Assembly: GCF_029852145.1 (NCBI RefSeq)
Contig: NC_079977.1
Location: 21,950,781 to 22,014,780 of the forward strand
Direction: 5' to 3'
Source: Microplitis mediator
Taxonomy: Eukaryota > Arthropoda > Insecta > Hymenoptera > Braconidae
DNA length: 64,000 nt
In this document: one piece after another, positions 48,601-55,690 of the stretch
How positions within the stretch are numbered: the stretch's first letter is position 1
Layout: every line of letters begins with the position of its first letter
Translations under genes and position numbers: made by a program
The notes under the pieces: generated by a model
Told to the model about the DNA's origin: nothing
Seen by the model: the letters and a program-made list of their open reading frames with translations, nothing else
Database searches by the model: none

Positions 48601-51600
48601 TTTCATTTTTGAAAAAAATAAATTTTGAATTTTCGAAAAATGGAATTTGAAAAATTTTGATTGGTACCAGAGTATTCGGAAGGAAATTCCCATTAGTTTG
48701 AGTACCCACATCAATATATTTTGAAAAAGTACTTGCTAAGTAGTAAATTAATTACTTTTAATTACTGGGTAATTACATGAAAACTAAGTGAACAAAATAT
48801 AGGCTTGTGGGTACTCATTCTACGTGAAATCTCATCAGGAATACAGGGATGCTAGTCATTTTTGTCAAAAAAATTTTTCAAAAAAAATAAATTCAAAAAT
48901 TTGAAATCGTAATTTTTTTTTTCAGTAAATATCGTATGCAATATGAATGTAATTACACAGTTAATGGAAGAAATGGGAATACACGTTGTCAGGCTGATAG
49001 AATACCACCGGTAGCACAAAAGAAACATCAAATGTTCGGCAAAAGATATTTCCAAGAACAAGGAACAGGTAAAATAATTTTTTTATAATTTTATAAAATT
49101 TTTTATTGAGCTCAGAAGTCTAATCGATTTTTTTTTCGTACAGGATCACCATTGGGGCATAATGGACACGCGACACCAATTAAATACGAGTACGATCCTC
49201 AGAGCGTTGGAGCCGTGGGTCCAGGGCACTCTTATAGTCCAAATGATGGTGCGGCTGCGCACGAATTGAAGTATAGTTGCAGCGTCGACTTCACAAGACA
49301 TCAATGTAATTAATTTTTCATTAATTTGGCGAAAAAAAATTTTTTTAGTTGGCAAAAAAAAAAATTCTCAACTGGGATCTAAAAGTTGATTTAAAAAAAT
49401 TAATTACTCCGGCCCTAATTGCCCCAGGAACTTGTTCTTGGTCTCAAAATTTTCTTTAAACATTTCTCTACGACTGTGAAAATTTTGATTCCTTAATCTC
49501 TGGTCATTACTTCAAAAAAAATTTTCTAAGATCCAAAAAAAAACCGCGAAAATCCGCGAAATTGAAATTTAAATTTCAAAAATTCATAACTTCGGTCCTA
49601 ATTACCCTAGAGACTTCGTCTTGGTCTCAAAATTTTCTCCAATCCTTCCTCTATACACCTCTAAATTTTCATTCCTTAATCTCCAGCAGCCTCCGAGCTA
49701 CAATTTTTAAAAAATTAAAAAAATACAAACTGCGAAAATCCGCGGATTTAAAATTTAAATTTCAAAAATTCATAACTTCGGTTCTAATTACCCTAGAGAC
49801 TTTGTCTTGGTCTCAAAATTTTCTCCAATCCTTCCTCTATACACCCCTAAATTTTCATTCCTTAATTTCCCGCAGCCTCCGAGCTACAATTTTTTTTAAA
49901 TTCAAAAAATAGAGCCTGCGAAAATCCGCGGATTTTAAATTTAAATTTCAAAAATTCATAACTCCGGCCCTAATTACCCCAGAGACTTCGTCTTGGTCTC
50001 AAAATTTTCTCCAGAATTTTCTCCACAATTTCCAAAAAAATTTCGTTCTTTTATCTCTTTTCATTCCTTCAAAAAAAAATAAAGAAAAGCCTCACATTTT
50101 TCCCGCCATTTTTTCAAATCCGCGGATAAATAAATTAATTAATTAAAGTTATTAATTAATGATAATTATTTTTTTTAGTACACCACGTACCTGGAAGAAC
50201 AGCTTTGGAACACATCCATCACAATCACACGTATCATTTACCTCCAGACAGCTCGGGACCGATGCGGCCGTTGACTCGCGATAAAAAAAGTAAAAAAATT
50301 TTTAATTTTTTGTTTAATTAATTAGCGTAATTACTGGGCCATAATAAGTGTAAATAATTAACAATTAATATTTTTCTAGTGCGTAAAAGTGAGTCAGAAG
50401 ATCAACATTTGACTCGAGATGAGAAACGCGCGCGGGCATTAAATGTCCCAATTGCGGTCCATGACATAATTAATTTACCGATGGATGAATTTAATGAGCG
50501 GCTCAGTAAATATGATCTCAGTGAAGCTCAACTGTCATTAATCCGCGACATAAGACGTCGGGGTAAAAATAAAGTCGCGGCACAAAATTGTCGGAAGAGA
50601 AAATTGGACCAGATTATGAGTCTCGCAGATCAAGTTAAAGAAATGAGAGACCGGAAGCTGAGATTGTTGAGCGACCGTGAATACTTGCAGAGTGAGATAG
50701 TGAGATCTAAAGACAAATTTGGACAATTATACCGACACGTATTGCAGGTAATTAATTTATTTAATTAATTATTTTTTTGAGTTTGGGAAAAAAAATTCTG
50801 TTTGGACTTTGAGTGGAAATTGTGGGAAAACTATTGAAGATATGGGAAAAATGAAAGAGGGAAAATTTGTGGGAAATTTGATTGTGAATCAAAATGGTTA
50901 TAAGGAATTTTTCGATTGGACTGATAGTTTCTGAGTTCTGGGGATTTTAAGGAGATGATTCTTTTTGGAGGCAATTAGAAATTGTGGGGGGAAAAGTTTG
51001 AGAAGAAATTGCGGGAAAACTATTGGAGATATGGGAAAATGGAAAAAGGAAAATTTGTGGGAAATTTGATTGTAAATCAAAATGGTTATGAGGAATTTTT
51101 TGATTGGACTGATAGTTTGCGAGTTATGAGGATTTTAAGAAGGAGGGAAAAATTTGATGTAGAGGTAGGGGTGGAAAAGTTTGGGAAATTGTGGAAAATT
51201 TATATTTTAAAGAAAATAGAGGAGGAAATTGAAATTTTTTACCTAAGAATTTATTTCATTGAAAGAAAATCGGAAAATTTTTGGAAGAAAATTTATTTTC
51301 AAAAGAAATTTCGAATAAAACTTCGAAGAAAATTGGAAAATTTTGTTTCTACAAAGAAAATTGGAAAATTCATTTTCCAAAGAAAATTGGCATTGAAAAA
51401 TTTTTAATTTCTATCTGAGAAAATTTTGAAGAAAATTGGGATATTCTTATCTGGAAAATTGGAAAATTTTTAGTTACGAAAAATCGGAAAATTCATTTTA
51501 AAGGAAATCGGAAGTTATCTGAAGAAAATTCACACGAGGAAAATTGGGTTTTTCCATCAAAGAAAATGGGAAAATTTATATTCGGAAAATTCAGTTTAAA

Positions 51601-52312
51601 AGAATGTCGGAAAATTCATTTCAAAGAAAATCATCATTCGGAAAATTTCCCATCGAATCGAAATTTTCAATAAAAACTTCCAAGTGAATTTTAAAAAATT
51701 TCCGATTTAAAAAACTTTTAAAGAAAATTCTGGGAAAACTCTTGCAGATAGCGGAAAATTCCTCGGAACCAAATCTGTAGAAAATTAAATTTCCTATCAA
51801 AAACAAATCAATAAATTTTTTCCCAACCCCCATAGTTTCCCCGTAATTTCCACTCAAACTTTCCCTCCAGAAAAGTAGCTCCCAAAAATTTCCCATTTCT
51901 CAAACTTATAATCCCCCATATCTCCCAAACTATCAAAGCTACGCCAAAAACAAATCAGTACTTTTTTGTAGATAATAAAATTCCCTACAAAAAAGGTCTC
52001 ATTGACTTCTTCCATAAATTCAATAATTACCATAATAATTACAATTTAACTTTTTTTCAGTCACTCCGCGACCCGGACGGTAATCAGTACAACCCCCACG
52101 AATATTCACTCCAGCAAGCGGCGGATGGGAACATCATCTTAGTACCCAGGAATCAGACCAATCATCATAACACCAATCATCATAATCACAGTAATAGTAA
52201 TAATAATCATAACAACAACCACAATAACAACAATCATCCGTATCACCCGCGTCAGTGCTCGTCATCTTCGATGGATCATAAAACAAAACCTGACCCCGAA
52301 CGTAAAGAATAA
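16518..52312 (+). CDS. cnc: cap-n-collar (CncC/Nrf-type CNC-bZIP transcription factor), 5'-partial, 10 coding exons
   Basis: Cnc proteins are nuclear factors that dimerise with small Maf and bind antioxidant-response elements; in insects they control xenobiotic, oxidative and proteostasis responses, and short isoforms pattern the head. Exons read here: 16518-16822, 18489-18686, 36283-36514, 37443-37676, 47772-48072, 48926-49068, 49144-49305, 50179-50289, 50380-50747 and 52061-52312. Every junction is AG/GT and every phase matches, giving one 768-residue frame to a TAA. The CNC domain (VPIAVHDIINLPMDEF) and the bZIP basic region (KNKVAAQNCRKRK, residues about 620-635) followed by a leucine zipper identify the family beyond doubt. 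Conserved insect-Cnc blocks also appear (MIHTPQ, SDSAVSSMGSERVPSLSD, PPVAQKKHQMFGKRY). The first exon starts in mid-codon and has no in-frame Met, so the N-terminal exon(s) are missing or unrecognised. Intron 5 contains vasa on the other strand. Codon use is AT-leaning, unlike vasa. Confidence 0.96.
16842..17300. repeat. ~102-bp tandem repeat in cnc intron
   Basis: About four copies of a unit containing GAGTCAACTGTTGACTT and TCATTTGAATTTGAATTAGA, with GAGTCA at 16945, 17047, 17149 and about 17250. Each unit carries the dyad GTCAACTGTTGAC. It starts just after the donor of exon a. Confidence 0.85.
17300..18480. repeat. GTCAAC-rich degenerate intron repeat, TGAGTCA array
   Basis: Short irregular repeats of GAGTCAACAAGTCAACTTTT fill the rest of this intron, interleaved with TTCTAGTCAAATCCTAAATTA units of about 120-140 bp. 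TGAGTCA, the AP-1 consensus, occurs about a dozen times here, in addition to those in the 102-bp array. No coding potential. Confidence 0.8.
18489..18686 (+). CDS. cnc: cnc coding exon b
   Basis: The acceptor follows AAACTCAACAG and the donor is TATCAG|GTAATT; phase 0 in and out, 66 codons. It begins EKELKKRDRVGPRLRKQDEP, then a Ser/Thr run, then IEDEIDDMIHTPQYHSHPHSHHRHYQ. The EIDDMIHTPQ plus His-rich stretch is a conserved insect Cnc feature. Confidence 0.94.
18760..19205. other. start of the 17.6-kb cnc intron
   Basis: AT-rich sequence with a (TATA) palindrome at about 18888-18912 and no coding signal. Confidence 0.5.
19205..19860. repeat. Repeat B array (minus orientation), ~197-bp units
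   Basis: TTGTAGCTTATGAAATTCCC at about 19213, 19411, 19609 and 19805, with AACTCATGGGAAAGTGACG and CTTCAATCGAACTTTTGACC in each unit. The two similar minus-strand frames here are repeat artefacts. Confidence 0.92.
19860..20600. other. AT-rich spacer between inverted Repeat B blocks
   Basis: Poly(A) and (AAT) tracts plus a GC clamp near 20171 (CCCGCGACATTTCGCGACTT, then CGCGGTTCCGCGGGTTCGCGG), which is dyad-rich. No coding signal. Confidence 0.5.
20600..21265. repeat. Repeat B array (plus orientation)
   Basis: GGTCATTTTGTAGGGAATTT and CATAAGCTACAAGATTTG recur, inverted relative to 19.2-19.86 kb, so the two blocks form an inverted pair about 0.75 kb apart. Confidence 0.9.
21265..22360. other. 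intron sequence with duplicated phrase
   Basis: Two degenerate copies of TTTTCCGCTCTACAAAAAAG (about 21727 and 21928) mark a ~200-bp duplication. It then passes into the unique GC-richer 22080-22290 stretch with a strong CAG|GTAAGA donor (see the possible cassette exon). Confidence 0.5.
22141..22191 (+). other. possible 51-nt cassette exon of cnc
   Basis: An AG at 22139-22140 and a very strong donor (TTTACGCAG|GTAAGA) frame a 51-nt segment that is open in phase 0 (CKLRDQLEVKKPLLFTQ), compatible with both neighbouring cnc exons. The acceptor lacks a good pyrimidine tract and the peptide matches nothing I recognise. It may equally be a 5' exon with its own promoter, or chance. Confidence 0.2.
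22360..24390. repeat. left arm of large imperfect palindrome
   Basis: It holds GGAAAATT-type sequence, CGATAGGTGGATCTGGTAGC and then Repeat B units (minus orientation), ending CTCCCTCCATCTCCTCAAAA. All of this recurs in reverse complement and reverse order at 25330-26800. Confidence 0.88.
24390..25330. other. spacer of the large palindrome
   Basis: Unique sequence including AATGGCCGCCATCTTGTTGC, GAGTCGCGAGTCGCGAGATA and a 13-G run at about 25075-25087; a 10-G run lies just inside the right arm at about 25365. No gene seen. Confidence 0.55.
25330..26800. repeat. right arm of large imperfect palindrome
   Basis: Reverse complement of 22360-24390: GAGGAGATGGAGGGAGGG near 25490, Repeat B units (plus orientation), GCTACCAGATCCACCTATCG near 26476, then CTTTTCCTTTTCCTCTGC. 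Divergence is moderate, so it is not a very recent duplication. Confidence 0.88.
26800..27460. promoter_or_regulatory. unique GC-richer island, candidate alternative promoter
   Basis: CGCAGGTAGACGAGGATCC, TATTCCGGGGCCTAATCG, GGTCTGAGTCTCGGTCCC and GGCGACGCCGAAACC lie within a 17.6-kb repeat-filled intron. No long coding frame. It sits where a downstream cnc isoform promoter could lie, which is inference from position and composition. Confidence 0.3.
27460..28080. repeat. Repeat B array (minus orientation), ~185-bp units
   Basis: TTTTGTAGCTGCTGAAATTCCC and ATTCCCTACAAAATGACCTA recur three to four times, with ATTGGACTTTTGACCCTCAA between. Confidence 0.9.
28080..28480. other. AT-rich spacer
   Basis: A (TATA) tract at 28140-28170, then unique sequence (TAAAAGGGCCCACACACAACC). 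No gene. Confidence 0.5.
28480..29740. repeat. 198-bp tandem satellite, ~6 copies
   Basis: CCAAAATTGTAGC recurs at 28721, 28919, 29117, 29315 and 29513, and degenerately at 29711, an exact 198-bp step. Units contain GTCACCACCTGAGCTCCAAT and TCTATCACTCCCACGCGATT. The middle copies are near-identical. Confidence 0.97.
29740..30620. other. AT-rich intron with (TA)n and poly(T) tracts
   Basis: Several (TATA)n runs (29906-29923, 30199-30214, 30288-30318) and poly(T). Frames here are simple-sequence artefacts. Confidence 0.6.
30620..31310. repeat. Repeat A array (plus orientation), ~4 monomers
   Basis: GTGTATAGAGGAAGGATCAC, GAGACCAAGAACGAGTCTC and AAATCCGCGGATTTTCGCGG; the first and third monomers are more alike than adjacent ones, hinting at a two-unit higher-order period. 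Confidence 0.9.
31310..31830. other. unique intron segment, candidate regulatory
   Basis: TTGTCCAGGTGACAATCCG, TAATCCAACGGAGCCCC, GTCAACATCGATCAACTTG and CACGCACACATGACC. No coding frame. Confidence 0.35.
31830..33245. repeat. Repeat A array (minus orientation), ~8 monomers
   Basis: TATCTCCGGCCCTAATTACC, CCAGCGACTTCTTCTTGGTC, ACCGCGAAAATCCGCGGATT and CTCCTTAATCTCCACCAGCC recur. Confidence 0.93.
33245..34060. other. AT-rich spacer with poly(T) runs
   Basis: T-runs at about 33581-33600 and 33616-33639 and (AAT)n. It contains CCATATGGCGGCCTGACAGC at 33478. No gene; a Pro-rich minus-strand frame at 33896-34108 is not supported by anything else. Confidence 0.5.
34060..36250. repeat. Repeat A higher-order array (plus orientation), ~12 monomers
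   Basis: Monomers of about 172-180 bp are arranged in near-identical 351-bp dimers (GAGACCATGACGAAGTCTC at 34566, 35090 and 35441: steps of 524 and 351). Within a dimer, AATTTAGGTGGTTATAGAGG units alternate with TTTTTAGAGGAAATAACAAA units. The array ends just before cnc exon c. Confidence 0.95.
36283..36514 (+). CDS. cnc: cnc coding exon c
   Basis: The acceptor is TTTTTTCAG and the donor ATATCG|GTAAGA; phase 0 in and 1 out. It encodes SQVAYGRRMGGDQRW...DLFLSFPG and then QRNVVLNNATLPLPVGDYNSTGPFQNI, which resembles the corresponding part of insect Cnc. It contains several Mets that could start a shorter isoform, though no such transcript can be proved here. Confidence 0.94.
36515..37442. repeat. 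cnc intron with ~300-bp AAGGCCCAA repeat
   Basis: AAGGCCCAATT, AATATTAATGCATCTCAAAA and CCCAAAACTAGAGCCCCGAA recur in two to three degenerate units (for example 36676-36800 and 36935-37030). No coding signal. Confidence 0.75.
37443..37676 (+). CDS. cnc: cnc coding exon d
   Basis: The acceptor is TTTTTTTTCCAG and the donor GATGACG|GTAAGT; phase 1 in and 1 out. It encodes GPSNLGSAVATSMNLTNSSEP...SYKTEPHDMNY...LFSNLLDPDLQLMHLVDDDG. It is the last cnc exon before the vasa-bearing intron and is clearly more GC-rich than its surroundings. Confidence 0.94.
37677..38177. other. AT-rich DNA between cnc exon d and the vasa stop
   Basis: It includes the probable vasa 3' UTR on the minus strand (minus-strand AATAAA near 37811). 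cnc exon d and the end of vasa are only about 500 bases apart. Confidence 0.5.
38178..38222 (-). CDS. vas: vasa terminal coding exon
   Basis: A polypyrimidine tract and acceptor (TTTTTTTTTTACAG|AACTAC on the minus strand) precede NYNQPADTEASETW and a TAA at 38180-38178. Phase matches the big exon. The Glu-rich end with a final Trp fits Vasa C-termini. It is too short to be called as an ORF and was found by splice signals. The 3' UTR runs leftward; a minus-strand AATAAA lies near 37811. Confidence 0.85.
   Translation of the reverse strand, partial: NYNQPADTEASETW
38178..42039 (-). CDS. vas: vasa, DDX4-type DEAD-box ATP-dependent RNA helicase (complete)
   Basis: Vasa is the germ-line RNA helicase of nuage and germ plasm, acting in piRNA processing and translation. 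The spliced product is 625 residues (42013-42039, 40144-41949, 38178-38222). Residues about 10-105 are low-complexity with tandem DWATGNQTNGS units; nine RG dipeptides follow at about 106-123. Helicase motifs in order: Q motif (KPTPVQKHAIPII), AQTGSGKT (248-255), PTRELV (289), DEAD (362-365), SAT (397-399), ARGLD (520-524), HRIGRTGR (545-552). VTYIPPE, GINFDKYDAI and KSNYKKPTPVQ favour Vasa over Belle/DDX3, whose equivalent segment is different (established family knowledge). No CCHC zinc knuckles. The C-terminus ends EASETW, an acidic-Trp ending common in Vasa. It lies antisense within a cnc intron and is strikingly GC-rich. It has introns, so it is not a retrocopy. Confidence 0.96.
38223..40143 (-). 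other. vasa last intron, low-complexity
   Basis: About 1.9 kb of AT-rich sequence in which AAATTCCCCATAAAA and AAAAATTCAAATTT motifs recur every 60-140 bases without a clean period. No coding potential apart from the flanking exons. Confidence 0.8.
40144..41949 (-). CDS. vas: vasa exon with RG tract and full helicase core
   Basis: The acceptor is AACTTCCAG|AACTCC and the donor AGAGAT|GTGAGT; 1806 nt, exactly 602 codons. It holds the Asn/Trp repeats, the RG run, both RecA-like domains and the linker GGGFDAGQASGFGGQDIRD. Without splicing the frame would run into AT-rich intron sequence (VSNFLIEF...KVSS), so that 26-residue tail is not taken as protein. Confidence 0.95.
42013..42039 (-). CDS. 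vas: vasa first coding exon
   Basis: ATG at 42039-42037 in the context CCGACAAAATGAG; it encodes MSDWGNPST and ends at a perfect donor (ACC|GTAAGT). A 63-nt intron follows (41950-42012, ending TTCCAG). Because the intron is a multiple of three and has no stop, a retained form would add 21 residues (VSNFPLLSQ...). A 21-nt untranslated stretch precedes the ATG, back to an acceptor at 42061 (TTTTCCAG|ACTTG). Confidence 0.88.
42090..42930. repeat. ~142-bp tandem repeat, 6 copies, vasa 5' intron
   Basis: The phrase GGGTACTCGTTGGAAAGGAA recurs at about 42122, 42263, 42407, 42549, 42691 and 42833. Each unit also holds TTTTACCGCGTGATTTTG and TTTGTCTCTTTGAAAAAACT. The array abuts the acceptor of the vasa start-codon exon. 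Confidence 0.9.
42930..45240. other. vasa 5' intron, AT-rich with degenerate duplications
   Basis: No exon seen. A segment of roughly 290 bp recurs with the phrase AACAAAATGGCGGCAAAAA (about 44285 and 44583; degenerate relatives near 44038 and 44758). ATGGCGGC contains the Pho/YY1 core. The rest is A/T runs; a GTGTGTGCGTGTGTG tract lies near 45215. Confidence 0.6.
45262..45395 (-). promoter_or_regulatory. probable vasa promoter and non-coding leader exon
   Basis: On the minus strand a CpG-bearing segment runs from TGCGCATGCGCA (45345-45356, NRF-1 palindrome) through ATGGCGGGATTTGCTACAG to a strong donor ACTA|GTAAGT (exon end about 45269). The start-codon exon has its own upstream acceptor at 42061, so a leader exon must exist and this is the best candidate. 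An E2F-like GGCGGGAAA lies at 45372-45380. Transcription start not determined. Confidence 0.5.
45530..45730 (-). promoter_or_regulatory. second copy of NRF-1 + E2F-like module
   Basis: About 195 bp beyond the first copy, the same arrangement recurs: GCGCATGCGC at 45541-45550, then TTTTTTCGGCGGGAAAA (GGCGGGAAA 45568-45576), then the same flanking sequence (TTTGTTTAAATTTTAAATTT). The pair is a direct duplication of the promoter-side module. Confidence 0.6.
45730..47771. other. cnc intron, AT-rich, with ~170-bp degenerate tandem repeat
   Basis: Between the vasa promoter and cnc exon e there is no coding signal. At 46060-46600 three to four units of about 170 bp carry CGCGGGAAATTTTTTAAAAA plus ATTCAAATTCAAAAATTA. 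(TAT)n/(AAT)n tracts flank it. At 47080-47400 there is a segment with AAAATTCATAACTTCCGTTC phrases distantly like Repeat A. Confidence 0.6.
47772..48072 (+). CDS. cnc: cnc coding exon e
   Basis: The acceptor follows a long T-tract (TTTTTTTTAG) and the donor is GCCAG|GTAATT; phase 1 in and 2 out. It contains the highly conserved DERLDASSDSAVSSMGSERV block and SNSSHTQADSHYSMDYA. The serine-rich acidic block sits where a phosphodegron could lie, by analogy with Nrf Neh6 (inference). Confidence 0.95.
48150..48840. repeat. ~270-bp tandem repeat with internal inverted repeat
   Basis: GAGTACCCACATCAATAT begins at 48160, 48431 and 48700. Each unit also carries the complement-like TTGTGGGTACTCATTCTACG about 110 bases later, so each can form a stem. 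Confidence 0.88.
48926..49068 (+). CDS. cnc: cnc coding exon f
   Basis: The acceptor is TTTTTTTTTCAG and the donor GGAACAG|GTAAAA; phase 2 in and 1 out. It encodes KYRMQYECNYTVNGRNGNTR and then RIPPVAQKKHQMFGKRYFQE, a conserved Cnc block upstream of the DNA-binding domain. Too short to stand out as an ORF; placed by splice phase and conservation. Confidence 0.93.
49144..49305 (+). CDS. cnc: cnc coding exon g
   Basis: The acceptor is TTTTTTCGTACAG and the donor ATCAAT|GTAATT; phase 1 in and 1 out. It encodes SPLGHNGHATPIKYEYDPQS...HSYSPNDGAAAHELKYSCSVDFTRHQ. Read through without splicing it would stop after three more codons, so splicing to 50179 is required. Confidence 0.93.
49370..50110. 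repeat. Repeat A array (minus orientation), ~4 monomers
   Basis: TAATTACCCTAGAGACTTCG, TTGGTCTCAAAATTTTCTCC and CGCGAAAATCCGCGGATTT recur between cnc exons g and h. The plus frame over it (LITLETSSWSQNFLQSF twice) is a repeat artefact. Confidence 0.93.
50179..50289 (+). CDS. cnc: cnc coding exon h
   Basis: The acceptor is TTATTTTTTTTAG and the donor AAAAAA|GTAAAA; phase 1 in and 1 out. It encodes LHHVPGRTALEHIHHNHTYHLPPDSSGPMRPLTRDKK, the basic linker just before the CNC domain. HNHTY.LPP and the terminal RDKK are typical of insect Cnc. Confidence 0.92.
50380..50747 (+). CDS. cnc: cnc coding exon i: CNC domain and bZIP
   Basis: The acceptor is ATTTTTCTAG and the donor TTGCAG|GTAATT; phase 1 in and 0 out. 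It encodes the complete CNC domain (ALNVPIAVHDIINLPMDEF, LSEAQLSLIRDIRRRGKNK), the basic region VAAQNCRKRKLDQI with the invariant Asn and Arg contacts, and a zipper with heptad leucines through LRLLSDREYLQSEI to YRHVLQ. This is the diagnostic exon. Confidence 0.98.
50748..52060. other. last cnc intron, duplicated and GGAAAATT-rich
   Basis: A direct duplication (about 50817-50955 and 51002-51140; GGGAAATTTGATTGT and TTTTTCGATTGGACTGATAG) is followed by GAAAATTGGAAAATT low-complexity DNA similar to 54.3-55.3 kb. Open frames are Lys/Phe/Asn-rich without domains. Confidence 0.7.
52061..52312 (+). CDS. cnc: cnc terminal coding exon
   Basis: The acceptor is AACTTTTTTTCAG; phase 0 in, ending at TAA 52310-52312. 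It starts SLRDPDGNQYNPHEYSLQQAADGNIILVPRN, the usual C-terminal end of Cnc after the zipper, then an Asn/His repeat tract (NHHNTNHHNHSNSNNNH...) absent from many relatives and probably a local trinucleotide expansion, and ends KTKPDPERKE. Confidence 0.95.
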   Translation, partial: SLRDPDGNQYNPHEYSLQQAADGNIILVPRNQTNHHNTNHHNHSNSNNNHNNNHNNNNHPYHPRQCSSSSMDHKTKPDPERKE

Positions 52313-54300
52313 ATTATATTTTATAAATAAAAATACAAATTTATGATAATTAATTAATTAATTAATTGATTAATTAAAATATTTCGATCTCGAAAAAAAG
52401 TAAATGGTGGCGGTTAATTCGCGGTATTTATAATTTGAATAAATAAATTTATAAATTAATCGACACCAAAATAATTAATTAGTAATGGAGTAAATTAATT
52501 AATTATTAATTAAAATTAAAAGAAAAAATAATAAACTACTTAATGTACAGGTGTCTGTGAATAATTAAATAATTAATTAGTGATTAATAATTTTAAGTAA
52601 TTTTCTTTTAAAAATTAATTTTTTTTGGGAAATTTTCTAATTTTCTTTAATGATAATTTTAAAAAAATTGGAGTATAGATTTTTCTTTGGGAAAAGAGGA
52701 AAATTCTTAGTTGAAGAAAATTTTTAAGAAAAATTTTAGAAAATATTGTGAATTTTTTTAAAGGAAAAGTGGGAAATTTTCCTAAAATTAAAAAAAATAT
52801 TGAAGTGAATTTTCTTTCTGGGAAAGCAGGAAATTCTTTGTGTTAAAGAAAAATTAAAATTTTCTTTTTTAAAATAATTTTCAATAGAAATTAAAGAAAA
52901 TTTCTAAAGAAAGTTTGGGAAAATTGTTATACGAATTTTCTTTAAAGAAAAAATTGGAAAATATTTCCACTAAAAATTAATTTTTCAATGAAAATTGTAA
53001 TATGAATTTTCTTTCTGGAAAAGCGGGCAATTCTTTGTGTTAAAGAACAGTTAAAATTTTCTTTTAAAAAAATTTTAAATAGAATTTAAAGAAAATTCGT
53101 AATGAAAAATTGGGAAAATTGTAAGATGAATTTTCTTTAGAGAAAAAGTAAAAAAAAATTCAATGAAAATTAAACACAAAATTGTAATATGAATTTTCTC
53201 AAATGAAAATTGGAAAATTGTTGAAGGAAAATTTTATTGGAAAATTTGAGAAAAAGTTGTAATATGAATTTCCTCAAAGGAAAATTGGAAAATCATTTCT
53301 GTCAAAGAAAAATTTGATTAGAAAATTTTTAGGAAAATTGTAAAAAGAATTTTCCTTCAGGAAAATATGAAAATTTCCTTTCGTGGAACATTAAAAAATT
53401 ATTCCTCAGAAAATGGGAAAATTAATTTTCTTTCAGTTAAAAAATTATGCGTCTTAAAAGAAAACTATTTTTCTTTTTTACTCAAACAATCTAAGAAAAA
53501 CAGAACAGATTTTCCCATTTCCTTTTGAAGAAAGTTGGAAAATCTGCGGAAAATTTCTTAAATTGTATTTTCCCGTAAAAAATTTATTTAAAAAATCAAT
53601 CAAAATTTTCATTTCCACTCTGAAAAAAATTTCCACTTTTCCAATTTTCATTAAATAAAAAAAAATTTTTAAATTGAATAAAAAATCTAAGCCAGTACTA
53701 AAAAATTTCTCATAAAAAAAAATATAAATAACTTTTAATTTACAATTACTGTAAGTCGGCATTTAAATTTTCTAATTACTAATAATTAATTACTTATATA
53801 AGTCAATTTATCCTCACATACACACAGAATATATACATATTTTTATATATCAACAAGAAAATACATTTTTTTTTTGCTTTAATTTATTTTTTTTTCTTAA
53901 ATTATTTCCACTTTTTTTTTTATGTAAATAGATTTTTTTTATTAATCAACATTAATAATAATATTAAATATGACGTATAAATATTTAAGAAAATAATTTT
54001 AAGATTTTAATTAATTAATTAATTAATAATAAATATATACTATGCCTTTATTATATTTATACTTAAAAAAAATTGTATTAAAATAATAATAATAATAATA
54101 ATAATATTAATGTAATTAAATAAAATTGGGTTAAGGAAAATTGTACCGTACTCTGAGTATAATTAAAAATATATAAATATATGTCTCTCTTAAAAAAAAA
54201 GTAATAATAATTATATTAATACATTAACTGTTGATATTTTTTATTTGATAAATAAAGAAAATAAAAAAAAAAACAAAACAAAACATTTTTCCTTATAGAT
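52313..54300 (+). other. cnc 3' UTR and low-complexity flank
   Basis: The stop is followed by TTAATTAATTAA-rich sequence, then GGAAAATT low-complexity DNA. Candidate AATAAA signals lie at about 52325 and 54249. The 3' end cannot be fixed from sequence alone. Confidence 0.5.
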
Positions 54301-55330
54301 TTTCATTGATGAGAAAAAAAAAGTTGGAAAATCCGAAAGTGCAGACTTCAATTGCTCATTTTATTTTTATAAAGGAGGAAAAAGTTTGATGTAGAGATAG
54401 GGGGTGGAAAAGTTTGGGAAATTGTGGAAAATTTATATTTCAAAGAAAATAGAGGACATTGAGATTTTTTATCGTAGAATTTATTTCATGAAAGAAAACC
54501 GGAAAATTCATTTTTAGAAGAAAATTTGTACTGGGAAAATTAGATTTTTTTTTTAATGGAAATTTCAAATAAAACCGCGGGAAATTGGAAAATTTTGTTT
54601 CAAGAAAATTGGCATTGGGAAAATTATAATTATCAGAGAAAATTTCGAATAAAAATCCGAAGAAAATTGGGGAATTTTTAGTTACGAAAAATGGGAAAAT
54701 TCATTTAAAAAGAAAATCAGAAGTTGTCCGAAACAAAATTCCATGGGGAAAATTCGATTTTTCTATCAAAGAAAACCGGAAAATTCATTTTTAGAAGAAA
54801 ATTGAAAATTTTCTTCGAAGAAAATTTCTACTGGGAAAATTAGAATTTTTCCTTCATGGAAATTTAGAATGAAACCGTAGAAAATTGGAAAATTTTGTTT
54901 ACAAAGAAAATTGGAAAATTCAATTTCGAAAGAAAATCGATAATTTTGTTTCGAGAAAATTGGCATTGGGAAATTATAATTATCAGAGAAAATTTCAAAT
55001 AAAAATCCGAAGAAAATTGGGAAAGTTTTAGTAACGATAAATGGGAAAATTCATTTTTAGAAGAAAATTTGTACTGGGAAAATTAGATTTTTTTTTTAAT
55101 GGAAATTTCAAATAAAACCGCGGGAAATTGGAAAATTTTGTTTCAAGAAAATTGGCATTGGGAAAATTATAATTATCAGAGAAAATTTCAAATAAAAATC
55201 CGAAGAAAATTGGGAAAGTTTTAGTAACGATAAATGGGAAAATTCATTTTTAGAAGAAAATTTGTACTGGGAAAATTAGAATTTTTCCTTAACGGAAATT
55301 AAAAATAAATCCGTTGTTTTGAAATTTCTT
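54300..55330. repeat. GAAAATTGG low-complexity DNA with direct duplication
   Basis: A ~200-bp block (TTTTTAGAAGAAAATTTGTA, AACCGCGGGAAATTGG, TTGGCATTGGGAAAATTATA) appears at about 54510-54650 and again at 55050-55190, with degenerate copies between. Confidence 0.75.
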
Positions 55331-55690
55331 AAAAACGGCTAGATAAATCAATTTCAAAATTTGATCAGCTTCAGAACTTGATTAAACGCGTCGATCGCCA
55401 CCTCAACAATCAAAATCGGTTAATTAGTTCGCGAGATATCGTGGGAGAAAGAAATGCTAAAAAATGGTTTTTTACAAAACAATGGCATACAAAAGTATTT
55501 GCGAGCTCGAAGAGCTCGAAAATGTATTTACAATAATGTTTTCGAGCTCAACGAGCTCGAAAACAGAGGGATGTTTTGGGGCTGGCCCGCAGGGTCAACT
55601 GACAGACCGATTTTTTTTAATTGGAAAAAAAATATAAATTGAAAAAACATCTCGGGAAAAAATCACCATGCATGATCATGCAGGATTCAT
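55330..55690. repeat. dispersed repeat with GAGCTCGAA core
   Basis: TTAGTTCGCGAGATATCGTG is followed by AGCTCGAAGAGCTCGAAAAT and GAGCTCAACGAGCTCGAAAA, short palindromic repeats. The plus frame through it (LRARRARKC, FELNELEN) is read off the repeat and is not a protein. Confidence 0.45.

Noticed and set aside
50982..51896. Plus and minus frames of 90-141 codons in the last cnc intron
   Set aside because: They consist of GAAAATTGG low-complexity DNA and lie between two phase-matched cnc exons.
55454..55642. Plus frame with LRARRARKC and FELNELEN
   Set aside because: The pattern comes from GAGCTCGAA DNA repeats, not a protein domain.
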